The notes under the pieces: generated by a model
What the model was told of the DNA's origin: nothing
Seen by the model: the letters and a program-made list of their open reading frames with translations, nothing else
Database searches by the model: none
Made by a program: the position numbers and the translations under genes
Shown here: positions 1-6,608 of the stretch, piece after piece
How the letters are laid out: every line of letters begins with the position of its first letter
Position numbering within the stretch: position 1 is the first letter of the stretch
NCBI GenBank assembly: GCA_002455755.1
Contig: DKLL01000157.1
Span: 16,012 to 26,609 of the forward strand
Reading direction: 5' to 3'
DNA: 10,598 bases
Source: Acinetobacter sp. UBA6641
Lineage (GTDB): Bacteria; Pseudomonadota; Gammaproteobacteria; Pseudomonadales; Moraxellaceae

Positions 1-1049
1 CGTCATCACATCCGAGTGCCAACCGCATTAGCTTGCTGCGCGACAATAATGGCGATGGCGTGGCTGATCAGAAAACCGTGTTTCTACACAACCTGAATTC
101 TCCATTTGGCATGGCGCTGGTTGGCAATATGCTGTACGTGGCCAATACCGACGCCTTAATGCGTTTTCCTTATCAAAAAGGTGCCACTCAAATTACAGCA
201 AGTGGGACCAAAGTGCTGGATTTACCCGGTGGCACCCTCAATCACCATTGGACCAAAAACGTGATTGCCAATCCTGCGGGCAGCAAACTTTATATTACAG
301 TAGGCTCAAACAGTAACGTGGCTGAAAATGGGATCGATAAAGAAGCGGGACGCGCACTGATTATGGAGTTTGATATTGCAAGCAGTAAAGCACGGCCATT
401 TGCCACAGGCCTGCGCAACCCGAATGGAATGGATTGGCAACCGCAGAGCGGTATGCTCTGGACAGTGGTGAATGAGCGGGATGAAATTGGTAATGATCTG
501 GTACCTGATTATCTGACTTCAGTAAAAGACGGCGCTTTTTATGGCTGGCCCTATAGTTATTATGGCCAACATGTGGACACGCGGGTGAAACCTCAAAAGC
601 CCGAACTGGTCGCACGCGCGATTAAACCCGATTATGCACTGGGCAATCATACCGCTTCCTTAGGCCTGACATTTTATACGGCTCAATTGATGCCGCAATA
701 TCACAGTGGTGCGCTGATTGGTCAGCATGGCTCATGGAACCGTAAACCGCATAGCGGCTATAAAGTCATTTGTGTGCCTTTCCAAAATGGCCAGCCTGCT
801 GGTCAGCCCCAAGATGTATTGACTGGCTTTCTAAATGATCAAGGGGAGGCGCAGGGACGGCCTGTTGGGGTAGCGGTTGATCGTTCCGGGGCAATATTGG
901 TCGCCGATGATGTAGGCGACATGATTTGGCGCGTATCGCCCATCGGGACAATGATGGATAACCGGCCAGTAAACAAAACGATTAGCCCTGCTTCTACTGC
1001 CCGCAAGCCTGTAAGTTCACCACCTGCCCTAGAACAGGCGGCAAAGTAA
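1..1049 (+). CDS. PQQ-dependent sugar/sorbosone dehydrogenase-like protein, 5' truncated by window
   Basis: The reading frame is open from base 3, so the N-terminus, including any signal peptide, lies outside the window; about 348 residues are visible. The protein looks like the L-sorbosone dehydrogenase branch of the PQQ-dependent glucose/sorbosone dehydrogenases, six-bladed beta-propellers that usually oxidise sugars or aldehydes in the periplasm. Visible marks are a calcium-loop-like DNNGDGVAD at bases 42-68, NHHWTKN near 240-260 with a candidate catalytic histidine, [10 protein letters not shown] near 411-440, [15 protein letters not shown] near 474-518, and GQHGSWNR near 720-743, followed by a closing blade ending in [14 protein letters not shown]. 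After that blade comes a tail of about 35 residues rich in Pro, Ser, Thr and Ala, which looks disordered. The TTG at 33 is an internal Leu codon, not a start. A strong terminator follows the stop by 27 nt. Family assignment is fairly sure; the substrate is unknown. Confidence 0.85.
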   Translation, partial: SSHPSANRISLLRDNNGDGVADQKTVFLHNLNSPFGMALVGNMLYVANTDALMRFPYQKGATQITASGTKVLDLPGGTLNHHWTKNVIANPAGSKLYITVGSNSNVAENGIDKEAGRALIMEFDIASSKARPFATGLRNPNGMDWQPQSGMLWTVVNERDEIGNDLVPDYLTSVKDGAFYGWPYSYYGQHVDTRVKPQKPELVARAIKPDYALGNHTASLGLTFYTAQLMPQYHSGALIGQHGSWNRKPHSGYKVICVPFQNGQPAGQPQDVLTGFLNDQGEAQGRPVGVAVDRSGAILVADDVGDMIWRVSPIGTMMDNRPVNKTISPASTARKPVSSPPALEQAAK

Positions 1050-1076
1050 TCGTGACGGAATAAAATGCCATAAAAT

Positions 1077-1103
1077 AAGCCCGACATCCTGTCGGGCTTT
1101 TTT
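1077..1103. terminator. Bidirectional rho-independent terminator
   Basis: Arms AAGCCCGAC (1077-1085) and GTCGGGCTT (1091-1099) pair perfectly over a 5-nt loop, followed by a run of T to 1103. On the minus strand the same hairpin is followed by a T-rich stretch, so it could serve both directions. It ends the dehydrogenase transcript. The core reads GACAGGATGTC on the minus strand, a motif repeated elsewhere in the window. Confidence 0.9.
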
Positions 1104-1115
1104 CGTATGGGTGAG

Positions 1116-1238
1116 TTAAGCATGACTCCTGTCTTGCTTCACGATCCTGGTGTCTAAACGTTTTATTGTTGTTTTATGTTCCGGAACATCCTGTTCCTGC
1201 ATGAATTCATCATAGGAAAAAAATCTAGCTGCGCCCAT
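1116..1238 (-). CDS. Candidate small 40-aa ORF or repeat-derived ORF
   Basis: An ATG at 1238 opens a 40-residue frame starting MGAARFFSYDEF and ending in TAA at 1118-1116. An AAGGA stands 8 nt before the ATG, and the terminator at 1077-1103 lies just behind the stop, which is the layout of a real convergent gene. Against this, the other two minus-strand frames over about 1240-1310 also look protein-like, and the frame contains the palindrome GGAACAGGATGTTCC (1183-1197, read on the minus strand). This suggests the stretch may instead be a dispersed intergenic repeat or the end of a decayed gene. An in-frame TGA lies 12 nt upstream of the ATG, so the frame cannot extend further. No family is recognised and no promoter was found. 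Confidence 0.3.
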   Translation of the reverse strand: MGAARFFSYDEFMQEQDVPEHKTTIKRLDTRIVKQDRSHA

Positions 1239-1640
1239 CCGCAAAATCCTTCAATTGATGTGCGCCAAAGCGTACAGAGCCGGACAATTTTTATTCCAAG
1301 AGTAGTCCGTAAAATTTGTAGATTTTTCTGACACAGCAACTATTAAGAAATCAGCAAAAATGCAAAATTGAATATTTTTTAATGAAATTATTGGCGAGAG
1401 ATTGTAGGTTAAATAAAACCTAAAACATTACAAAAACTGTTTGCATATGTGGGAAAAACCTCATTCCTAAAATTAGGATAGCCAATATTATTACCATGGA
1501 ACTATACAATCGTTTTTATTTACCGGGTTAAAAAATGTCATTCGAGCAGATTAAACGTATTTAATAGGAATCACAATTAAAGAACAATAATATATTATTG
1601 AATTAATTTATTTTTTTATGAAAAATGAATGTTTTATAAG
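1239..1640. other. AT-rich intergenic stretch without a convincing gene
   Basis: Composition shifts to strongly AT-rich from about 1320. Short palindromes are present: TAGGTT/AACCTA (1405-1410 with 1417-1422), TCCTAA/TTAGGA (1465-1470 with 1473-1478) and a perfect 16-bp palindrome CAATAATATATTATTG (1585-1600). None is followed by a T-run, so they do not look like terminators. On the minus strand 1240-1310 is protein-like but interrupted by stops. The rest shows nothing else I can support. Confidence 0.5.
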
Positions 1641-1666
1641 AAAAATAAATATATATATTTAAAAAC

Positions 1667-1694
1667 TTGATTATTTCTATTTTTAGTGTATATT
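1667..1694 (+). promoter_or_regulatory. Predicted sigma-70 promoter of the cold-shock gene
   Basis: TTGATT (1667-1672) and TATATT (1689-1694) are separated by 16 nt and lie in a suitable position. Transcription would begin near 1701, giving a 5' leader of about 160 nt, close to the long leader known for E. coli cspA. The region is AT-rich, so chance matches are common. Confidence 0.45.
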
Positions 1695-1700
1695 TAACTT

Positions 1701-1863
1701 AACTAGAAAAAAAGTCTTGTTTCTATAAATCTTCTTTAAGTATCGCAGTTTTAGTCATAATCCTTCGTTTTTTTCAGATTTTAAGTCTCATTCTTTATTA
1801 TTTCAAAGTTATAATCAGTCAACAAAATGACTAAAAAATTATTAAAAATTAGTAGGATATATT
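1701..1863 (+). promoter_or_regulatory. Long 5' leader of the csp gene with competing RNA pairings
   Basis: Two alternatives share the same bases. TTTTAGTCAT (1749-1758) is perfectly complementary to ATGACTAAAA (1827-1836). A local hairpin AGTCA/TGACT (1817-1821 with 1828-1832) uses part of the same right arm. Separately, ATCCT (1760-1764) is complementary to the Shine-Dalgarno core AGGAT (1854-1858); in simple folding this cannot coexist with the 1749-1836 pairing. Such exclusive structures fit a temperature-responsive leader as known for E. coli cspA, but no folding energies were computed and no canonical cold box was recognised. Confidence 0.4.
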
Positions 1864-2079
1864 ATGTCAAACTCAAATGTTGTTAAAGGTACTGTAAAGT
1901 GGTTCAACGAAACTAAAGGTTTTGGTTTCATTCAACAAGAATCAGGTCCAGACGTTTTTGCTCATTTCAGCGAAATCGCGAGTTCAGGTTTCAAAACCTT
2001 ACTTGAAGGCCAAATGGTTGAATTTAGTATAGCTCAAGGTCAAAAAGGACCGAATGCTGTAAATATTGTTGCTATCTAA
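1864..2079 (+). CDS. Cold-shock domain protein (CspA family)
   Basis: This 71-residue single-domain cold-shock protein is a five-stranded beta-barrel that binds single-stranded RNA and DNA and melts RNA secondary structure. The family signature is clear: [15 protein letters not shown] at 9-23, containing RNP1 (KGFGFI, 18-23), and RNP2 as VFAHFS at 31-36, where Ala replaces the more usual Val. The length is typical of the family. The ATG is preceded by AGGA with a 6-nt spacer. A roughly 160-nt AT-rich leader and a dedicated promoter precede it and a perfect hairpin terminator follows, so it is probably mainly monocistronic. Paralogues are numerous in gammaproteobacteria, so no letter is assigned, and cold induction is inferred only from the leader. 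Confidence 0.95.
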   Translation: MSNSNVVKGTVKWFNETKGFGFIQQESGPDVFAHFSEIASSGFKTLLEGQMVEFSIAQGQKGPNAVNIVAI

Positions 2080-2091
2080 GTAAGAATAGGC

Positions 2092-2127
2092 AGTAATAAA
2101 AAGCACTCACGAGTGCTTTTTATTACT
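2092..2127. terminator. 17-bp perfect inverted-repeat terminator after csp
   Basis: The arms at 2092-2108 and 2111-2127 are exact reverse complements, with only AC between them; the G+C-richer inner part is GCACTC/GAGTGC. A runs on the left and T runs on the right make it an intrinsic terminator able to work in both directions. It lies 12 nt after the csp stop and about 50 nt before the next small gene. Confidence 0.9.
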
Positions 2128-2177
2128 TTAAAATTTGCTTTCAAAATTGAAAAAATCTCTAAAAAATAGGATATAAA

Positions 2178-2405
2178 TTGTTAATAATAAATGATTTAAT
2201 TGCAAAATCTAAAAATGGTACTGAAATTCTTGTTTCATTAATTCCCCTCAATAAAATGCAAAATACACGTCAAGGTTTAAAAAGAGTCGAAGTGGGTAAA
2301 AGAGTTCTTCTTTCATCTGGAATCGAGGTGGATTTAAATTTGGATGGCCGTACATTTTACACGTCTCTAAATCAGTTATTTAAATTAAACCATAAAGTTA
2401 TTTAG
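2178..2405 (+). CDS. Small orphan protein downstream of csp, 75 aa
   Basis: I do not recognise this gene. The start is TTG at 2178, chosen because AGGA (2168-2171) stands exactly 6 nt before it, the same spacing as in front of csp. The product is 75 residues with no Cys or Trp, no signal peptide and no membrane segment. It appears to be rich in beta-prone stretches (EILVSLIPL, RVEVGKRVLLSSGIEVDLNL) and ends in DGRTFYTSLNQLFKLNHKVI. That ending shares the spacing D-G-x5-S-x3-L-F with the next small protein (here D56-G57, S63, L67-F68), which suggests diverged paralogues. No strong promoter of its own is visible, so expression may come from read-through of the csp terminator. Codon use is AT-rich like its surroundings. 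It is likely a real gene of unknown function. Confidence 0.6.
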   Translation: MLIINDLIAKSKNGTEILVSLIPLNKMQNTRQGLKRVEVGKRVLLSSGIEVDLNLDGRTFYTSLNQLFKLNHKVI

Positions 2406-2419
2406 ATATAAAATTAATA

Positions 2420-2445
2420 AAAATCAACAATTTGATTTTATTTTT
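2420..2445 (+). terminator. Weak hairpin with T-run between the two small genes
   Basis: AAAATCAA (2420-2427) pairs with TTGATTTT (2432-2439) around a 4-nt loop and is followed by A and five T. The stem has only one G-C pair, so termination would be weak; it may also arise by chance in AT-rich sequence. Confidence 0.35.
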
Positions 2446-2473
2446 CCCACTACAATTTATTCAGGGTATATAT

Positions 2474-2671
2474 ATGTTTAAACAGAGTCTCAGCGTGAAA
2501 GATCAGTTTGGGGTTAAACACTCTATTCAAGCCACAGTGGATCATCAGTTTGCCAACACGCAATCACATTCGAATATAAAACATATCACCGTTGATGGTG
2601 AAGATATTCGACCTAGTTTTGAAATGCTTTTTCAAAGTACTTTAAGTGGCAAAATTTTCAAAATTATATAG
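2474..2671 (+). CDS. Small orphan protein, 65 aa, possible paralogue of the preceding gene
   Basis: I do not recognise this gene. The frame is open from 2432, but ATG at 2474 is preferred because AGGG (2463-2466) lies 7 nt before it and the upstream part would overlap a hairpin. The product has 65 residues, is His- and Lys-rich (MFKQSLSVKDQFGVKHSIQ at the start), and has no Cys, Trp, Tyr, signal peptide or membrane segment. Its ending carries D41-G42, S48 and L52-F53, the same D-G-x5-S-x3-L-F spacing as the preceding small protein. Upstream, both proteins also show an N-T followed by K-x-(V/I)-x-V, so an alignment is possible if the first protein has an insertion of about 16 residues. It lies 68 nt after the preceding gene, so the pair may be one transcript. 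Its base composition looks less AT-extreme than that of the preceding gene. Confidence 0.6.
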   Translation: MFKQSLSVKDQFGVKHSIQATVDHQFANTQSHSNIKHITVDGEDIRPSFEMLFQSTLSGKIFKII

Positions 2672-2941
2672 ATAATAATTTGTGTTAGATCATTCTTTGT
2701 TAGCTAAAGATAATCCAGATTCAATTTTAGAAAGTAAAAAACTAGCATCGTATTGGAACTAAACTTTTATTTGTATGTACCAAAGTTACCTGCTGGAAAG
2801 CTTATAGCTATCTTATGAGCCAAGGTGGTTAACTTCTCCTTTATCTGTTTATATTTTTAATTAGACAATTTTTCGAAAATTAACATCATAGACTTTATAT
2901 GAAATTAAAATTTTTAATAAATCATATATTTAATTAAAAAT

Positions 2942-2966
2942 AAAAACCTCATTCTTATAAATGAGG
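2942..2966 (-). terminator. Possible second minus-strand terminator hairpin
   Basis: CCTCATT (2947-2953) pairs with AATGAGG (2960-2966) around a 6-nt loop. On the minus strand the stem is followed by TTTTTA, the order expected for an intrinsic terminator of transcripts coming from the right. It would back up the stronger hairpin at 3028-3052. On the plus strand the following sequence is T-poor. Confidence 0.5.
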
Positions 2967-3027
2967 CATTTATAAAATGATTTTCACGTTCCACATTTTT
3001 ACTTTATGCCTAGAGCTAGACATGAAC

Positions 3028-3052
3028 AAAAGCCTCCTGTACGAGGCTTTTT
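3028..3052. terminator. Rho-independent terminator of the monooxygenase gene
   Basis: AAAAGCCTC (3028-3036) and GAGGCTTTT (3043-3051) form a perfect 9-bp stem with a 6-nt loop, with T on the plus side and T-rich sequence on the minus side. It lies 12 nt beyond the stop of the minus-strand gene and would also stop plus-strand transcripts from the csp region. Confidence 0.85.
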
Positions 3053-3063
3053 GAATATTCAAA

Positions 3064-4245
3064 TTACGAATAAAAACTCGGATCTGGCACTTTAGCGGTT
3101 AACACCCATTCCCCAATTTCCTGATATTTATAATCAACCGGATCATGCAACGTTTGGGTACGTACATTGCGCCAGAAACGGTCCAGATTTAATTGGGCTG
3201 TGGTGGCACGCGCACCAATCACCTGAAAAATATTTTGTGTGATATATAGCGAAGTATTGGTCGCGGCAATTTTGGCAGTCGCAATGGCAATGGACACCTC
3301 ACCGCGCTGCTCGGCTGTTAAATCCTCGCCAATATCCCAGGCTTTCTGTAGTGTCTCTATCGCTTTAGCTGCCAGTAAACGCACGCCTTCCAGCTGCACA
3401 TAAAATTCGGCGAAGTGCTTTTGCGTAAACGGATCATTCACGGCATTTTCCACCAAAGATTTGGACCAGGCTTTTTGGTTTTGCACGGTTTTTCTGGCAG
3501 TTTCAAAAGCGCCTTCTGCCACACCTAAAAACAGATGCACAAAAATCAGTTGCGCAATCAGCGGACGTAAACTTGAATACGGTGTACTCAGGGGTCCCGG
3601 ATTGAGCAATAACTCATCTTTTTGAATTTTAACCTGCTCGAAATGACTGGTACCGCTGTCGGTCTGGCGTTGTCCCATATTGTTCCAGTCAGCTAAGAAG
3701 CTCACTCCTTCACGTGCGGTCGGAATGACCCCGATCAGCAATTTGCCTTCATCGTTATAAGCTGAGCAGAGCAACACATCAGAATCGATCGAACCTGAAC
3801 AGAAGCTTTTATCACCATGAAATAAATAATCATTTTCAGACACTTGGGTAGCAGTGGTCCGTCGGTCTAAGGGGTTTAAGGTATTGCCCCAAAACAGGTT
3901 TTGTTTGGCTGTTTGCTCAAACCATTTGCCATATTGCTCAGGCTGCGAAAACAGTTGCACCGTTGCTATCAGCAAATGATGAAAACCATACACATGTGCC
4001 AGTGAACTGTCGACCTGGGCAATGGTTTGAATGGTCTGAAATACCGTTTTCCAGTCCGCGCCCTGTCCACCATATTGGGTTGGAATGGCAAGCCCCAACA
4101 AGCCACTTTGACGGATTAAATCACGCTCCTGTTTTGGATTACCGCCCTGTTTATCCCGTTCCGCAGCCGTGGTTGCAAACTGTTGAGCAAGTTTTTGCGC
4201 AACTGTTAAAGGATGGGCAGCGTTTAACTGTGTTGAAGCATTCAT
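3064..4245 (-). CDS. SfnB/DszC-like acyl-CoA-dehydrogenase-fold flavin monooxygenase
   Basis: This 393-residue protein has the acyl-CoA dehydrogenase fold but looks like the SfnB/DszC branch, which uses reduced flavin from a partner reductase to oxygenate organosulfur or similar compounds rather than to desaturate acyl-CoA. It shows an N-terminal helical domain with LGLAIPTQYGGQGADW (50-65), VYGFHHLL with two histidines at 89-90, KSFCSGS at 146-152 in the middle beta domain, and a C-terminal helical domain ending in FWRNVRTQTLHDPVDYK (357-373). His367 lies where DszC-type enzymes carry a catalytic histidine, and the chain ends in the family-like PSFYS. The start has a poor Shine-Dalgarno site. 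No reductase or sulfonate transporter gene is next to it, and a terminator separates it from acs upstream. The branch assignment is fairly sure; the substrate is unknown. Confidence 0.75.
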   Translation of the reverse strand: MNASTQLNAAHPLTVAQKLAQQFATTAAERDKQGGNPKQERDLIRQSGLLGLAIPTQYGGQGADWKTVFQTIQTIAQVDSSLAHVYGFHHLLIATVQLFSQPEQYGKWFEQTAKQNLFWGNTLNPLDRRTTATQVSENDYLFHGDKSFCSGSIDSDVLLCSAYNDEGKLLIGVIPTAREGVSFLADWNNMGQRQTDSGTSHFEQVKIQKDELLLNPGPLSTPYSSLRPLIAQLIFVHLFLGVAEGAFETARKTVQNQKAWSKSLVENAVNDPFTQKHFAEFYVQLEGVRLLAAKAIETLQKAWDIGEDLTAEQRGEVSIAIATAKIAATNTSLYITQNIFQVIGARATTAQLNLDRFWRNVRTQTLHDPVDYKYQEIGEWVLTAKVPDPSFYS

Positions 4246-4334
4246 AATATGATCTGATTATTGCTGTATTTTTAGCTTAACAGAGGATGTTTTGCTGCTT
4301 TATCTGAATGCCTGCTGTGCTTATGCATAAAATA

Positions 4335-4366
4335 AAAATACCGCCTGAACATGCAGACGGTATTTT
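4335..4366 (-). terminator. Rho-independent terminator of acs
   Basis: AAAATACCG (4335-4343) pairs with CGGTATTTT (4358-4366), continued inside by CTG/CAG after one mismatch, with a 6-nt loop. On the minus strand it is followed by T-rich sequence. It begins 11 nt after the acs stop and separates acs from the monooxygenase gene. Confidence 0.85.
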
Positions 4367-4376
4367 GATCAATCGT

Positions 4377-6320
4377 TTATTTTTCGGGATAGACCGTCGC
4401 AATCAGGTTGTCCACCACCTGTGGGTCGGCCAGGGTTGAGGTATCTCCCAAGGTGTCCAGTTCATTGGCGGCAATTTTTCTTAAAATACGGCGCATGATT
4501 TTACCGGAACGGGTTTTCGGTAAAGCCGGGGCCCAATGCAAGGCATCCGGTGTAGCCACAGGCCCCAACACCTTACGCACCCAGTTGACCAGTTCTTTAC
4601 GCAGCTCTTCGGATTCTTCAAAATCGGCCTGCAAGGTGACAAATGCACAGATACCCTGACCTTTAATATCATGCGGCATGCCGACCACCGCAGCTTCAGC
4701 GACATGCTCGTGTGCCACCAAGGCACTTTCCACTTCTGCCGTACCTAAACGGTGTCCGGAAACATTCAGCACATCATCGACACGACCGGTAATCCAGTAA
4801 TAGCCATCCTGGTCACGGCGGGCACCATCTCCAGTAAAATAGCTTCCCGGATAAGTCGAGAAATACGCTTCAATAAAACGTTCAGGATCACCCCAGATGG
4901 TACGCATCTGTCCCGGCCAGGAGTCCTTGATGATCAGGTTGCCTTCTGCTTCGCCTTGCAGCTCTTTGCCTTCTGCATCCACAATGGCCGGTTGTATGCC
5001 AAACAATGGTCGGGTCGCAGAACCCGGTTTTAAATCTGTTGCACCTGGCAAAGGTGAAATCAGGATGCCGCCAGTTTCAGTTTGCCACCAGGTGTCGACA
5101 ATTGGACAGCGGCTTTCTCCAACGACGGTGTAATACCAGTTCCAGGCTTCCGGGTTGATGGGTTCGCCTACCGAACCGATCAGGCGCAAGCTGCTACGGT
5201 CACTCTCACGGACAAAGGCATCGCCTTCACGCATCATGGCACGAATCGCCGTCGGCGCAGTATAGAGGATGGTGACATTGTGCTTATCGACAATATGACC
5301 AGTACGCGCCCAGGTCGGATATTGCGGCACACCTTCAAACATCACCGTGGTCGTGCCATTGGATAAGGGACCATAGAGCACATAGGAATGTCCGGTAATC
5401 CAGCCCACGTCAGCGGTACACCAGAACACATCATCCTGCTTGATATCGAACACTTCTCGGAACGTGGAGTTCACATAAGTGAGATAGCCACCCGTGGTAT
5501 GCAGTACTCCTTTCGGCTTACCAGTAGACCCAGAGGTATACAGAATGAATAAGGGATCTTCGGCATTCATCGGTTCAGGCGGGCAGATTTCATTCACCGA
5601 CATGATTTCCATGTGATACCACAGATCACGCCCTTCCTTCATCTCAATCGGGTTACCCGTACGGTGTACCACCATCACATGTTGAACGGATTCGGTTCCC
5701 TGTACTTTCAGGGCTGCGTCGACATTTTCTTTGAGTGGAATCGGCTTGCCACCGCGCATGCCGGAGTCAGCGGTAATCACCATTTTGGCTTGACTGTCTT
5801 CAATCCGGCTGGCCAGTGAATCGGGAGAGAAACCGCCAAACACTACACAATGCACTGCACCAATCCGGGCGCAGGCCAGCATGGAAATGGCTGCTTCAGA
5901 AATCATGGGCATATACAACACTACACGGTCGCCTTTACTCACGCCATGTTTTTTGAGCACGTTGGCAAAACGGCAGACTTCGTCGTGCAGTTCTTTAAAG
6001 GAAATAATTTTATGCCGTGAAGGATGGTCACCTTCCCAGATAATCGCCGGTTTATGCGGATGTTCTTTTAAATGCCGGTCCAGACAGTTGGCACTCAGGT
6101 TCAGTTGACCATCGGCGAACCATTCAATCTTGAAATTGTCCTTGTCGAAACTGGTATTTTTGACTTGGGTAAAAGGTTTAAGCCAGTCCAGCTTTTGGGC
6201 CTGTTCAGCCCAATACTCGTCTGGCTGATCGATGGATTGCTGATAACGCTCGAAATATTCGGACTCAGTAGTGCGAGCGGTTTTCTTAAATTCTTCTGGT
6301 ACAGGATAGATCTCATTCAT
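4377..6320 (-). CDS. acs: Acetyl-CoA synthetase (AMP-forming)
   Basis: Acs activates acetate with ATP and CoA through acetyl-AMP, allowing growth on acetate and scavenging of overflow acetate in the cytoplasm. The frame opens at 6344, but I place the start at ATG 6320 because AAGGAAG stands 5 nt before it; this gives 647 residues, close to the 652 of E. coli Acs. Visible motifs in this numbering are the P-loop-like [11 protein letters not shown] at 261-271, [10 protein letters not shown] at 409-418 with the acetate-pocket Trp412, [17 protein letters not shown] near 508-524, and the C-terminal SGKIMRR with Lys607. That lysine matches the one acetylated by Pat/GNAT enzymes to switch Acs off in enterics. 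The gene is divergent from the DUF805 gene and has its own terminator. No actP or yjcH lies beside it. Confidence 0.97.
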   Translation of the reverse strand: MNEIYPVPEEFKKTARTTESEYFERYQQSIDQPDEYWAEQAQKLDWLKPFTQVKNTSFDKDNFKIEWFADGQLNLSANCLDRHLKEHPHKPAIIWEGDHPSRHKIISFKELHDEVCRFANVLKKHGVSKGDRVVLYMPMISEAAISMLACARIGAVHCVVFGGFSPDSLASRIEDSQAKMVITADSGMRGGKPIPLKENVDAALKVQGTESVQHVMVVHRTGNPIEMKEGRDLWYHMEIMSVNEICPPEPMNAEDPLFILYTSGSTGKPKGVLHTTGGYLTYVNSTFREVFDIKQDDVFWCTADVGWITGHSYVLYGPLSNGTTTVMFEGVPQYPTWARTGHIVDKHNVTILYTAPTAIRAMMREGDAFVRESDRSSLRLIGSVGEPINPEAWNWYYTVVGESRCPIVDTWWQTETGGILISPLPGATDLKPGSATRPLFGIQPAIVDAEGKELQGEAEGNLIIKDSWPGQMRTIWGDPERFIEAYFSTYPGSYFTGDGARRDQDGYYWITGRVDDVLNVSGHRLGTAEVESALVAHEHVAEAAVVGMPHDIKGQGICAFVTLQADFEESEELRKELVNWVRKVLGPVATPDALHWAPALPKTRSGKIMRRILRKIAANELDTLGDTSTLADPQVVDNLIATVYPEK

Positions 6321-6394
6321 AGCTACTTCCTTGATCTTATTCATCTCATCACGAGATGCTATGCCGCGTTATTGCTTTTATTGACTGCATATCC

Positions 6395-6423
6395 ACAGTA
6401 TGACGATTATTTTTTAATCACAA
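6395..6423 (-). promoter_or_regulatory. Possible acs promoter
   Basis: On the minus strand TTGTGA (6423-6418) and TACTGT (6400-6395) are 17 nt apart, and a GATTA/TAATC inverted repeat lies in the spacer. The -10 is a poor match, so this is a weak prediction within the 288-bp divergent region. Confidence 0.25.
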
Positions 6424-6530
6424 CAATCATGCTTTGGTCGTATTTTCTTTATACAATTTAAAACACAGACCCCTTGTCGTATTCAACAAAAAATATGGTT
6501 TTATTCGTATCTGATCTGTTCATTTAATCT

Positions 6531-6536
6531 TATAAT
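6531..6536 (+). promoter_or_regulatory. Consensus -10 box upstream of the DUF805 gene
   Basis: TATAAT matches the sigma-70 -10 consensus exactly and lies about 72 nt before the ATG. No good -35 is seen 16-18 nt upstream, so the promoter may depend on an activator. Confidence 0.4.
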
Positions 6537-6608
6537 TTAAGCATAAAATGTACTTTTAACTTTTCAAAATACAACATTTTCTTACCTAAATTTTAGCTGG
6601 AAAAGCGT

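Larger units (their letters stand above)
2672..3063. other. AT-rich intergenic region with a short ORF remnant
   Basis: No convincing gene is present. A 26-codon frame from GTG 2682 to TAA 2760-2762 reads VLDHSLLAKDNPDSILESKK and then LASYWN. It looks protein-like but has no ribosome site, so it may be the tail of a decayed gene or chance. The middle of the region (about 2765-2940) is AT-rich with nothing recognisable. Two hairpins at the right end are listed separately. Confidence 0.4.

Noticed and set aside
33..35. TTG as a start codon of the dehydrogenase
   Set aside because: The frame is open to the window edge and the preceding codons (SNRIS-like) continue the family sequence, so this Leu is internal.
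2432..2473. Earlier TTG start for the 65-aa orphan protein
   Set aside because: It lies inside a hairpin and lacks a ribosome site; ATG 2474 has AGGG at good spacing.
3963..4247. 94-codon plus-strand frame opposite the monooxygenase gene
   Set aside because: It is antisense to conserved coding sequence and has no supporting signals.
4408..6461. Several open frames on the plus strand opposite acs
   Set aside because: They are antisense shadows of a strongly coding gene, with no ribosome sites or recognisable products.
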